DNA of 64,000 nucleotides from Bacteriovoracaceae bacterium. Its GTDB lineage: Bacteria; Bdellovibrionota; UBA1018. A model generated the notes under the pieces. That model was not told where the DNA came from, did no database searches, and saw only the letters and a list, made by a program, of their open reading frames with translations. The position numbers and the translations under genes are program-made. The stretch covers positions 124,001 to 188,000 of the forward strand of contig CANFJX010000002.1 in assembly GCA_947447665.1 (NCBI GenBank), read 5' to 3'. Positions 51,209-61,770 of the stretch are shown here, piece by piece (positions within the stretch are counted from its first letter, which is position 1; every line of letters begins with the position of its first letter).

Positions 51209-52087
51209 TTAGTCAGTAGGCTGCGTCGATTCTAATAGCGATGGCAATTGGGTGGCCTGGTTTGGTTCAGGTGGTTCTTCTTGGGTGTTGGGCGTCGGAG
51301 TCTCCTGCACCTTAGGAAGGAGTTTTAGGCGCTCTACCGTTCGATTCTGTTTTTCTTTTATTTTATGATCATTTTCAGGGCTCTGCCCGATGGATTTTTG
51401 AATTTCTGCCAGGTTCGACATCAGGTCCATGACTGTTTCCTGATTGGGAGAACCATTAAGATGAGAGGAGCAACCATAGATGTTTTGGACAAATAGCGCT
51501 GCATGATTCAAGTGACGATAAAAAAGTTTTCTATCGTCACCAGCTCTATCTGATTTCAAATGGCTGGGGTCAGCGACTTTTTTTAGATAATTTTCAGTTC
51601 GTATTTGCCAAATTTTTTTTCGATCATCGTCGTCTGTGTCCTCGTCGCAATAGACCCTCAGATCATAGTCTTTGTTGATATCTTCAACACTTAAATCTTC
51701 ACAAAATTTATTTCTTACAAAACTAAAAATTTCACGCATCTTGTTCTGGTCTTCAAGCTGCTTTTTTGTGAGATAATGCTCTTTTTTATCAGAACTATAT
51801 CGATTGATCCGGTGTCCATCGGCGTCACCTGTATCCCAGGGCCGCTTTAGTTTCGCCTGAGACTCATCCTGATAGATAAAATCCTTAAATAATGGCTCTT
51901 CAAGGATTTCATCCCTCGTGTTTTTATGCTCAGGTAAGTTCATCCAATGCCAAAGGAATGCCCAGTCCTGATTCATGGTCTTGAATTGGGGTGTCGCATC
52001 TTTGCTTATCAGATAATCTCCAGCCATCGCAGAATTGAGACTTAGCAGTAATGCCACGATACAAATGACTGAATTGGGATAGCCCAT
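51209..52087 (-). CDS. Secreted protein of unknown function
   Basis: 292 residues. Signal peptide MGYPNSVICIVALLLSLNSAMAG ends at AMA-G. The mature protein is highly charged and Lys/Asp/Glu-rich (DEDTDDDDRKKIWQIRTENYL), with four or so cysteines, followed by a C-terminal Pro/Thr/Gln-rich tail (PTPNTQEEPPEPNQATQLPS). No family recognised. It ends three bases from the metallophosphoesterase stop and is divergent from the TPR gene. Confidence 0.65.
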   Translation of the reverse strand: MGYPNSVICIVALLLSLNSAMAGDYLISKDATPQFKTMNQDWAFLWHWMNLPEHKNTRDEILEEPLFKDFIYQDESQAKLKRPWDTGDADGHRINRYSSDKKEHYLTKKQLEDQNKMREIFSFVRNKFCEDLSVEDINKDYDLRVYCDEDTDDDDRKKIWQIRTENYLKKVADPSHLKSDRAGDDRKLFYRHLNHAALFVQNIYGCSSHLNGSPNQETVMDLMSNLAEIQKSIGQSPENDHKIKEKQNRTVERLKLLPKVQETPTPNTQEEPPEPNQATQLPSLLESTQPTD

Positions 52088-52202
52088 AATATCCTATCGC
52101 CACATCAAGACAAATTCTGTAGAGTTTTTTTATTCTAGTTTAGGGCGCTCTCAGAACTCCAGAATAACTCAGAAATCGCCCAAATCGCCTACCCCACCGC
52201 AA

Positions 52203-52231
52203 TTGACGGATCACTCTACATCCCCTACAAT
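52203..52231 (+). promoter_or_regulatory. Sigma-70 promoter giving a leaderless mRNA
   Basis: TTGACG, 17 bases, TACAAT, then TAATTT and the ATG at 52238. The expected start of transcription coincides with the start codon, and there is no Shine-Dalgarno. Confidence 0.7.
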
Positions 52232-52237
52232 TAATTT

Positions 52238-54676
52238 ATGTTGTCAGCACGCTTACAACTCAGGCGCAGGTCAGTTCGTCTGAGTTATTCAGTTCTTATT
52301 GCTTGCGGTTTTTCTAGCCTTTTTTCGCCTTCGTCATTTGCAGCCTCTGAGGACCGGAGCTGCGGACCCACTGATTCAAACCCACTCCAGACGGGCAACC
52401 TCTCTGAAATCATGGGAGCTATGGGAAATCTCAAAAAGGCCGCAGATCGTACTCGTTTAAGTGGCGATCGTTTTGCCTATGGGAAAAATCGATTCGAGTT
52501 AGGCACTTCTATTGAGGAGCAGATAGAGGGGCTCGGCTATCTGGCTCAAGCGGCCTGTTATGAAGAGCTGACGCATCAGGTGGGCGATGCAACTCTTTAC
52601 CTTCGTGAGCACTCAGAGCGTATTCATAAGCTGGCTGAGAGCACGCAGGGAGGGGTCGCGCTAATGCCACCGTCGAGCGAGAGGTTTAACTTCGAAAGAA
52701 AAGCCTATGTGCTTGCTCGTTTGGCTGATTACTTTGGCCGCTCTGAGAAGACGATTGCCTTAATTAAACCCATCACCCAGCCTGATCCAGTCGCTGAAGT
52801 GCGGCTCAAGATCGCCATTCAATCGATGTCTTCCGTCAGTTCGGCAGAGGAGCAGGCTAAGGTATTGAGACTTGCAGTGGATAGTGCTGAGCAAACTCTG
52901 TTTATCAAAGCAGGACATCTTTTAGAAAAAGCCTACCTCGAGTCACTCAAAACCGATCAGCCTCAACCTAGATTGGCCTATGAAGCGTATCGTTTCTACC
53001 AAGAGTACCTACCGCTCAATGATGCGATTGGGCGCCAGTATGAGTTAGCATCGCGTTATGGCTTTAAGATCTACCAGAATGCATCTCTCACAGGCCCCGA
53101 GAAGCGTTTTTTTATTCAGTCGCTTTTAGAAAAAAATAAACAGTTAGAGGAGCCAGGAGTCCTTCAGGCATTCACTCAGGTGATTCAGTTTGAGCTCAAA
53201 AAGATGGAACATCGAAGCCAGGATGATCTTGAGACCGTTGGGACGGCAAAAAAAGCTGAGGCAGAGTTTAGGTCTTATTTTAAACACCTTTGCAGCGAGG
53301 GTGTACCATTTGGATGTAATCACTTGGGAGCTCTAGAGCTTGCTCTAGGCGACTTCAAAGCGGCGGAAGACTATTTTAGAAAAGCAATGCTCAAGGGCTA
53401 TCATAATGCTTTTGAGAATTATGTCGATGAAGTTGCAAGAGGCGTCTCTCCATTCAAAGAGGCGAACACTTCGGCTTATTTTGGGCGCCTGGATTCCGAC
53501 TCTAGGGAGTTTAGAGAGGCGAGTGCGAAACTTGCCAGCCCAAAAGCACTGAGAAAGCTCGCTGATTGGGCTACTCAGGTCACCACACCGCGTCTACGGC
53601 CGACTCCGGAAAAGGAGTTTGCCATCTACGAACAGGCCGAAAAGTATGCGAGCTTAGTGATTATTGAGGAACAGAGATTATTAGCAAAACAGTTGATGCA
53701 GAAACTACAGGTTGCTCAAGCGGATCTCATTTCAAAGCAGGAGAACCTATTAAAGGACATTGTGCAATTATACGACGAAGTCAACCGCAGCTCCCCTTCG
53801 TTGTCAGTCCAAAAAGTCATTCAGCTCTCGAAATCAGCAGAGGGTAAATTAGGTCAAATCGTCTGGCAAAAAAGTAAACACGAGGCTCAAGAGTTAGTTC
53901 AGTCTATTTTAAAGATCAAGAACGAGCGCGAAGTGGCCCAGATGAGAATCGAGGATGAGGACAGGAAAAGAAGACTAGCTGAGTTGATGGCCACTCCGAT
54001 TGCTCTCGCACCTGCGATGGAGGCGAAATTTAGACCGATTTCAGAGTCAAATGTAACGAGCGATAGCATCGAAATAGAAACTCTCCTGGATGATAAAAAC
54101 TTGGGTGATAGGAAGAGAGAAAAAGAGCGAAAAAAACTTGAGAAGAAGGAAAAGGCCGCATCGAACGCCAGTTTGGTAGGTTCACGTTCTTCGCCGGGCC
54201 GCTTGAGTGCGAGCCCGGAAGAGCATGCTCGTAGTAGTTCAATGTCGCCTCCTGCTAGGGTTGGCTCTGGCAGCCCAAAGCCCGATCGAGTCCTCGCCAG
54301 CAAGGACTTCTCTGATATGGTTCAACTCTTGACAACTCGACCCACTGCTGCTGATCTCATTTTGCGAAAAAAGATATTAAAAACATTGGAGCTCATTCTT
54401 GAAAATCCAGATCAGAATTCATTGGATACGAAAAAACTAAAGGTCTCAATCAAGCACGATGGAATCGAAGTTCCAATTTTTCAGTCTCGGGTGGAGCACG
54501 ATACCCATGGTGCCCGACGGATTTACTGGGTTCGCGGGGCGAATGGAGTGGTCACTGTTTTGGAAGTCCGACTTCATCCCGAAGAGGGCGAGCTAACCAA
54601 TGACTACTTCAAGCGCTTCTTTAATAAGGAAATGAAGGTGCTGCCAGAAGGCTTTTTCGTCATCGATTCACCCTAA
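52238..54676 (+). CDS. Large secreted TPR/Sel1-like protein with a possible RelE/ParE-like C-terminus
   Basis: 812 residues. Signal peptide (VLIACGFSSLFSPSSFA). Helical repeats follow (about 40-560), including Sel1-type units FKHLCSEGVPFGCNHLGALELALGDFKAAEDYFRKAM. Residues about 480-600 look coiled coil; about 620-685 is a Ser/Pro/Lys-rich disordered stretch. The final 120 residues form a compact domain: ILKTLELILENP, then VPIFQSRVEHDTHGARRIYWVRG, then VVTVLEVRLHPEEGEL. That strand pattern recalls RelE/ParE toxins, tentatively. Its mRNA appears leaderless. Confidence 0.65.
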   Translation: MLSARLQLRRRSVRLSYSVLIACGFSSLFSPSSFAASEDRSCGPTDSNPLQTGNLSEIMGAMGNLKKAADRTRLSGDRFAYGKNRFELGTSIEEQIEGLGYLAQAACYEELTHQVGDATLYLREHSERIHKLAESTQGGVALMPPSSERFNFERKAYVLARLADYFGRSEKTIALIKPITQPDPVAEVRLKIAIQSMSSVSSAEEQAKVLRLAVDSAEQTLFIKAGHLLEKAYLESLKTDQPQPRLAYEAYRFYQEYLPLNDAIGRQYELASRYGFKIYQNASLTGPEKRFFIQSLLEKNKQLEEPGVLQAFTQVIQFELKKMEHRSQDDLETVGTAKKAEAEFRSYFKHLCSEGVPFGCNHLGALELALGDFKAAEDYFRKAMLKGYHNAFENYVDEVARGVSPFKEANTSAYFGRLDSDSREFREASAKLASPKALRKLADWATQVTTPRLRPTPEKEFAIYEQAEKYASLVIIEEQRLLAKQLMQKLQVAQADLISKQENLLKDIVQLYDEVNRSSPSLSVQKVIQLSKSAEGKLGQIVWQKSKHEAQELVQSILKIKNEREVAQMRIEDEDRKRRLAELMATPIALAPAMEAKFRPISESNVTSDSIEIETLLDDKNLGDRKREKERKKLEKKEKAASNASLVGSRSSPGRLSASPEEHARSSSMSPPARVGSGSPKPDRVLASKDFSDMVQLLTTRPTAADLILRKKILKTLELILENPDQNSLDTKKLKVSIKHDGIEVPIFQSRVEHDTHGARRIYWVRGANGVVTVLEVRLHPEEGELTNDYFKRFFNKEMKVLPEGFFVIDSP

Positions 54677-54699
54677 TCTGCCTTTTGCCCCTCTTTGAT

Positions 54700-56073
54700 T
54701 TACATCAAGAGAGTCGACGGAAGTGGAATGGGCTCTCCATCGTAGCCATCGGCGGTCGGGATGACGGAGAGTAGTGTTTTCACGTCACCTACTTCCCTTT
54801 TCGCTTGTTCAACGGCTGAGGCCACTCCCAATTGCTCCGAGAGGTTCGCGGCACGGAGTGCTCGGTCTGGATTAGCAATTCCTTCAGCGACTACCTTGCC
54901 GACAAGGAAGTCCTTCTTATCTACGGTTTGCATCAATATTTGCTTAACCTCAGGTAAAGTAAGCTTCGGGTTTGCATCCAGAATTCTCCCGGCTAGATTA
55001 GTAATAAATGGAGCTGCTTGAGAGGTCCCGCTCAGGGGCATCGTGTCTCCACCAGGAATATCTGAGATAATGCCCACGCCCGGTGCGGCGATCTCGACCA
55101 TTTTAATGCCATAATTTGAGAACGAGGCAAGCTTATCGTAACCACGAGTAGCTGCTACGGAGATGGTATTGTCATATTTGAGATTAGCTGGAAAAGTCGG
55201 GAGTTGGTCGTTGTCGGTTCCATCATTTCCTGCTGCAATTACGAAGAGCGTTTTCGCTGCCGACGTAACGAATGAAGCTCCCTTTTCGATAATTTTATTT
55301 ATAAATAATTTACCGTACTTTTCCTGTTCAGCCTCGGTGAGGTCCTTGCTAAGTAGCTTTTTAGCTAAGATTTTCGCTACTCGTTTAGCTTGATCGACAT
55401 TTGTGCCAAAAGAGCAGTTCGCTGCAGCCATTCCAGTAGTGTTTAGATACGTACCAACTGGCGTGAGGGTTTTAGACTGTTGATCGGCTGCCATGTCCAA
55501 CATGAAGTTGAGGGCCGTATCGGTGAAAGAGTCTCCTATCAAGCGCACCAGTGAGAAGTGATCCCAGAAGCTCTCCATGAGTAATTCAACTGCGGGTGTC
55601 TTGACCTCGGTTGGGATGATTTTTGCTGCCAGTATTTGTGCGTGATCCGCAGAGCGGGCCGAAATTCCAGCAACATGCGTTCCGTGAACGAAGTTACCAA
55701 ATTTCTCAAGTTCCTTGATAAAGTTTTCGTCCTTCTTTTTATCTTTCATCCACTGCTTATCTTCTTCGGTGGCGGTGCCGTGTAGAAGTTTGAGTTGTAC
55801 TTGAAAAAATTTTGTCGTATCTGGAGAGAACTTGCCAAGATAACTGTAATCAATGATTTCGTTACTATTTTCAGCGAAATTCCATCCGTGGGTGTCGTCT
55901 TTAAAAGAATCACCTGCTAAATTGCCGGGATTGGTCCAGGCTTTTGCTACTAAGTCCGGATGTCTCAGATCAGTGCCTGAGTCCACAATTCCGATTGGAA
56001 CTGCCCAGGAATATTTACCAAGAAGCGCGAAACTAAGAAAAAGAATTGTCCTGATGCTTTTTTGAGATTTCAT
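54700..56073 (-). CDS. Secreted subtilisin-like serine protease lacking a propeptide
   Basis: 457 residues. Signal peptide TILFLSFALLGKYSWA is followed almost at once by the catalytic Asp motif PIGIVDSGTDLRHPDL. His is in FVHGTHVAGISARSADHAQ, oxyanion Asn in AAGNDGTDND, Ser in GTSQAAPFITNLAGRIL. A long helical insertion (about residues 85-130 and 165-270) lies between the Asp and the rest. Ends with a short C-terminal region. GGGGGG lies upstream of the ATG. Periplasmic or extracellular; physiological target unknown. Confidence 0.88.
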   Translation of the reverse strand: MKSQKSIRTILFLSFALLGKYSWAVPIGIVDSGTDLRHPDLVAKAWTNPGNLAGDSFKDDTHGWNFAENSNEIIDYSYLGKFSPDTTKFFQVQLKLLHGTATEEDKQWMKDKKKDENFIKELEKFGNFVHGTHVAGISARSADHAQILAAKIIPTEVKTPAVELLMESFWDHFSLVRLIGDSFTDTALNFMLDMAADQQSKTLTPVGTYLNTTGMAAANCSFGTNVDQAKRVAKILAKKLLSKDLTEAEQEKYGKLFINKIIEKGASFVTSAAKTLFVIAAGNDGTDNDQLPTFPANLKYDNTISVAATRGYDKLASFSNYGIKMVEIAAPGVGIISDIPGGDTMPLSGTSQAAPFITNLAGRILDANPKLTLPEVKQILMQTVDKKDFLVGKVVAEGIANPDRALRAANLSEQLGVASAVEQAKREVGDVKTLLSVIPTADGYDGEPIPLPSTLLM

Positions 56074-56166
56074 GAAAAATATCCCCCCATTTTTCTAGGT
56101 TTACTCTTTCAGAAATACTCATGTTTTGAAATATTTATTTTTATTTTTATGAAGATATTTTTAATT

Positions 56167-57042
56167 TTATTGTGTAGGGGCTGCGCTATTACAATTTTTT
56201 ATGATCGAGTTAACCACTACAGAGGCGCTGTAGAGTCCGAAAGTGCCTGTAATAAAGCTCGCGTTACCATGGATGAGATTACGGTTATCACAATTGAAGT
56301 AGGGATTATCACCTTGAGGGCATACGCAGCGAAAACCCTTGCCCCCATCGTAATGCAGCTCCTCTGGGGCTGAGTAGGGCTCAGCAGAAAAGATGGCTTG
56401 GATGCCAAAGGGTATTTTTTCGTTCTTGGGGAAGTTGTATTGATCTCTCAGGATACGTCGAATTTCTCGGGCTAATGGGTCTAAATGGGTAAAAGCCAAG
56501 TCGGTGATTCGAACTTGAGTAGGATCGAGTCGACCTCCTGAGCCTGTCGAGCTCACGATGGGAATCTCTTTTTCTCGGCAGTAAGCCAGGAGATGACACT
56601 TGGCGGTGATGTTGTCGATTGCGTCAATAACGAAGTCAGGGCGATTGGAGAAGATCTCCTCGCAGTTTTTCGCATGATAAAATTGAGGGACTGAATGCAC
56701 CGTGGCCTGCGGATTGATCTGGCGCATCCGAGCTGCCATGACATCAGATTTCTTGGAACCTACTAATCCCTGTAGTGCGTGAATCTGCCGGTTAAAATTA
56801 GTGACACAAATTTCATCAAAATCAACTAAAGTAATTTCACCAATTCCTGATCGCATCAGCGATTCTGCTGCCCAAGAGCCCACTCCGCCCAAACCGAGCA
56901 CCATGACGTGTGACTTCATGAGTTGGTTCATTTTTGCGTCTCCAATGAGCCTGCCCATTCGGTCAAATCTTCGGTGAAGTCGATAGTTTTCTAGTTCCGC
57001 CTCGGTCATTTCTGTTGAGTGGATTGGGGGGTCAAGCTCCAT
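56167..57042 (-). CDS. tcdA: tRNA t6A37 dehydratase (cyclase) TcdA
   Basis: E1-like enzyme that cyclises t6A37 in ANN-decoding tRNA to ct6A using ATP. GLGGVGSWAAESLMRSG is the Rossmann ATP-binding loop, followed by LVDFDEICVTNFNRQIHAL and IDAIDNITAKCHLLAYC. The C-terminal cysteine segment EPYSAPE and FITGTFGLYSASVVVNSI are family features. AAAAGG lies eight bases before the ATG. It is transcribed with tatD on the minus strand. It shares the t6A37 pathway with TsaE in this window. Confidence 0.92.
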   Translation of the reverse strand: MELDPPIHSTEMTEAELENYRLHRRFDRMGRLIGDAKMNQLMKSHVMVLGLGGVGSWAAESLMRSGIGEITLVDFDEICVTNFNRQIHALQGLVGSKKSDVMAARMRQINPQATVHSVPQFYHAKNCEEIFSNRPDFVIDAIDNITAKCHLLAYCREKEIPIVSSTGSGGRLDPTQVRITDLAFTHLDPLAREIRRILRDQYNFPKNEKIPFGIQAIFSAEPYSAPEELHYDGGKGFRCVCPQGDNPYFNCDNRNLIHGNASFITGTFGLYSASVVVNSIIKNCNSAAPTQ

Positions 57043-57066
57043 AAATCAGCCTTTTCTTCTTGTCGA

Positions 57067-57849
57067 TTAAGGTCCTTTAATCTCAAAAAGGCGGCGCAAA
57101 TTCAACGACGTTTTTGTCAGAAGCTCTGGAGCATTACACTTTCTGATGACAGAGAGGGCTTCTGCGACAGTCAGGAGAGTTGCAGGCTCATGAGAGTCCG
57201 TTTCGAGTAAGATCTTATTTTCGGGGAGCAAGGGAGCGGCTTTTTTGAGTTGAACAAAGCCTGGTTTCAAGATTCCTTTGCCGATGGAGATGAGAAAACC
57301 ACGTTTCATATATGCCCTTGCAATCTCTAGCGAACCCGAGAAACCATGAATCATCCCGCCTCGAGGAAACGGACCCCATTGATCTAAGAGTGTCAGCATT
57401 TCGGAGTGCGCCTGTACTACATGAAGAACTAAAGGTTTTTGAATTTTCTGAACAATCTCTAAAGCTCGTTGAATGGCAACCGATTGGAGCCGACGCGACT
57501 CGGGGTCTTGATATCGGGAACTATGGTCCAGTCCGATTTCTCCAATGCCACTGGCTTGCGGGGCGAGCTTGGCAAAAACATCCACTGCAGCAATGAGTTG
57601 GGAGTCCGACTGACGGCTTACCCACCAGGGATGGAGTCCTAAGCACGCGATGACGCCGACCCCGTAGGTCGACTGGAGTCGTTCTTGGATCAACCAATCT
57701 CCGGGAGAAATGCCCCCTAAGACCCAGCCTCGAACGCCCGCCCTCTTTGAGCGCTCGATGACCGCTGGCAGATCTCGTTGAATCTCTGGATCGGCCAGGT
57801 GGCAGTGGGCATCGAACCAAAAATCTTTCTCAAAATCTAAAGTTGTCGT
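57067..57849 (-). CDS. TatD-family metal-dependent hydrolase with an ACG start
   Basis: The ORF track begins at a TTG (57693), missing the conserved start of the domain. Upstream in the same frame the protein reads FWFDAHCHLADPEIQRDL and WVLGG, giving the HxH metal motif of TatD (residues 15-17), and only a stop further up. No ATG, GTG or TTG lies between that stop and the HxH. A perfect GGAGGG stands six bases before an ACG codon in this frame, so ACG is taken as the start; it gives 260 residues, normal for TatD. Other ligands: GIGEIGLDH, VLHVVQAH, MIHGFSG, LLETDSHEP. Confidence 0.8.
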   Translation of the reverse strand, partial: TTTLDFEKDFWFDAHCHLADPEIQRDLPAVIERSKRAGVRGWVLGGISPGDWLIQERLQSTYGVGVIACLGLHPWWVSRQSDSQLIAAVDVFAKLAPQASGIGEIGLDHSSRYQDPESRRLQSVAIQRALEIVQKIQKPLVLHVVQAHSEMLTLLDQWGPFPRGGMIHGFSGSLEIARAYMKRGFLISIGKGILKPGFVQLKKAAPLLPENKILLETDSHEPATLLTVAEALSVIRKCNAPELLTKTSLNLRRLFEIKGP

Positions 57850-57877
57850 AAGATGCCCTCCAAAGGATCACCCGATT

Positions 57878-59461
57878 TTGTCATACCCCATTGTATTGTC
57901 TACTTTAAACGCCCGGTACCATCATTCATCGTTTGGACTGAGGTACCTCTACGCCAATCTGGGCGAACTGCAGCCCATGGCAAAAATCATCGAATTTACG
58001 ACTGCCCAGAACCCCCGAGACGTTGCTGAAAGGGTATTAATTGAAAAGCCCACAATCGTTGGCTTCGGGGTCTATATTTGGAACACCCAGCTGACTCAAC
58101 AGGTAGTTTCAATCCTTAAGAAAGTGCAGCCCAACTTGATCATTGTTTTGGGCGGCCCCGAAGTCAGTTATGAAACCGAATCCCAGGAGATCTGCCAAAT
58201 CGCGGACTACGTTATTCAGGGCGAGGCAGATTTCGAGTTCTATTCGCTTTGTAAGAAACTCTTGAGCAACGAGCCAGTAGTTTCGAAAATTAGTCGAGGG
58301 CTATTGCCTGAGATCGAAAAGATTGTCCTCCCCTACTCGGACTACTCTGATGAAGATATTAAAAATAGAATTATCTATGTTGAGGCTTCGAGAGGTTGCC
58401 CCTACCGCTGTGAGTACTGCCTTTCTTCGTTAGATAAATCAGTACGCAACTTTGATTTAGATGTTTTTTTGAATTCTATGGATGTGCTGATTCAGAGAGG
58501 GGTACGCAGTTTTAAGTTTGTCGATCGGACCTTCAATCTTAGTATAGCTTCGAGCACTCGGATCTTAAATTTTTTTCTGGATCGGATTGGCCTCGGTTTG
58601 TTTCTTCACTTTGAAATGGTCCCGGATCGGCTTCCGATGGAGCTTCAGGATTTGATTAAACGATTTCCTCCTGGTGCGCTCCAGTTTGAAATTGGAATCC
58701 AAACTTGGAATCCTGAGGTTGCAAAGTTAGTGAGTCGCCGGCAGAACTACGAAAAAATTAGGGAGAACTTCAAATTTCTCAACGAAGAAACGGGTGTCCA
58801 CCTGCACACGGATCTGATCGCAGGTCTTCCGGGAGAAACGTGGGCAAGTTTTGCCAAGGGTTTTGATGAGGTGGCTTCTCTGGGGACTCAGGAAATTCAG
58901 GTCGGAATCTTGAAGCGTCTGAAGGGAACTCCCATTATTCGCCATGATCAAGAATGGCAGATGGTCTATCAGGAGCATCCTCCGTTCCAGATTCTTCAAA
59001 CTAAAACGATGAGTTTCGAGGAGATGCAAAAAATAGGTCGATTCTCGCAGTTTTGGGACAGTGTTGCTAATAGTGGCAACTTCACACAGACGGTCGATTT
59101 TCTGCGCAAAAAGAGTCAAAAAGAGAACTCTTCATTTTTTGATGAGTTTTTCAGGCTCTCCGAGTTTCTCTCTCATCGCCATCCCCATGGAAGTGGAATT
59201 GCTCTCCTTAATCTCGTAGAGTCACTTTGGGTTTACCTGAGTACAGAAATTCAGCTCGATCTGACAACCGCGAGAGGCCTCCTCATTGCTGATTATGCAG
59301 GAAAAGTGAAGCGAGATATCCCAAGGTTTTTGAGAGAGGACACCGCGGTGCGGAGGCCTCAGCTTGAGACTGATTCAATGACTCCTGGGCTTAGGACTTC
59401 TCCTGCTCTCCCTAAAAGACAAACCAAGCACTTGTCCGGTGTTTTGAATTCTACAAAGTGA
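57878..59461 (+). CDS. B12-binding radical SAM protein (DUF4080-type)
   Basis: 527 residues. The N-terminus IVLSTLNARYHHSSFGLRYLYANL is typical of the family; a cobalamin-binding-like Rossmann region follows (VGFGVYIWNTQ, LIIVLGGPEVSYET). The radical SAM cluster motif is EASRGCPYRCEYCLSS (CxxxCxxC), then FKFVDRTFNL and GAIQFEIGIQTWNPE-like segments. Begins with TTG and has AAAGGA upstream, divergent from tatD. The reaction is unknown; the adenosyltransferase at 1 kb belongs to cobalamin metabolism. Confidence 0.88.
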   Translation: MSYPIVLSTLNARYHHSSFGLRYLYANLGELQPMAKIIEFTTAQNPRDVAERVLIEKPTIVGFGVYIWNTQLTQQVVSILKKVQPNLIIVLGGPEVSYETESQEICQIADYVIQGEADFEFYSLCKKLLSNEPVVSKISRGLLPEIEKIVLPYSDYSDEDIKNRIIYVEASRGCPYRCEYCLSSLDKSVRNFDLDVFLNSMDVLIQRGVRSFKFVDRTFNLSIASSTRILNFFLDRIGLGLFLHFEMVPDRLPMELQDLIKRFPPGALQFEIGIQTWNPEVAKLVSRRQNYEKIRENFKFLNEETGVHLHTDLIAGLPGETWASFAKGFDEVASLGTQEIQVGILKRLKGTPIIRHDQEWQMVYQEHPPFQILQTKTMSFEEMQKIGRFSQFWDSVANSGNFTQTVDFLRKKSQKENSSFFDEFFRLSEFLSHRHPHGSGIALLNLVESLWVYLSTEIQLDLTTARGLLIADYAGKVKRDIPRFLREDTAVRRPQLETDSMTPGLRTSPALPKRQTKHLSGVLNSTK

Positions 59462-59466
59462 GATAA

Positions 59467-61560
<2,094 letters not shown>

Positions 61561-61770
61561 CTCTCAGTTCTTAACGATTTCCAGGTACTTCAATGTATTT
61601 GAGGACTTCTACCTCACATATCTCATATGGGTCCATATTGACTGGTAGTGCAGTGTAGACACAGTTGCTACTTTTGCTGTTTTATTCAAAATGTGGAGAG
61701 AGGGATTCGGTGAGGGTTTCATGTTGGAACCGTTCGAATTTCGGCCCCTCTGCATTTCAAGGAGACTCTC

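Noticed and set aside
57521-57820. 99-residue minus-strand ORF in a different frame over tatD
   Set aside because: It is Arg/Pro-rich, lies in a shadow frame of the real TatD reading frame and ends inside it.
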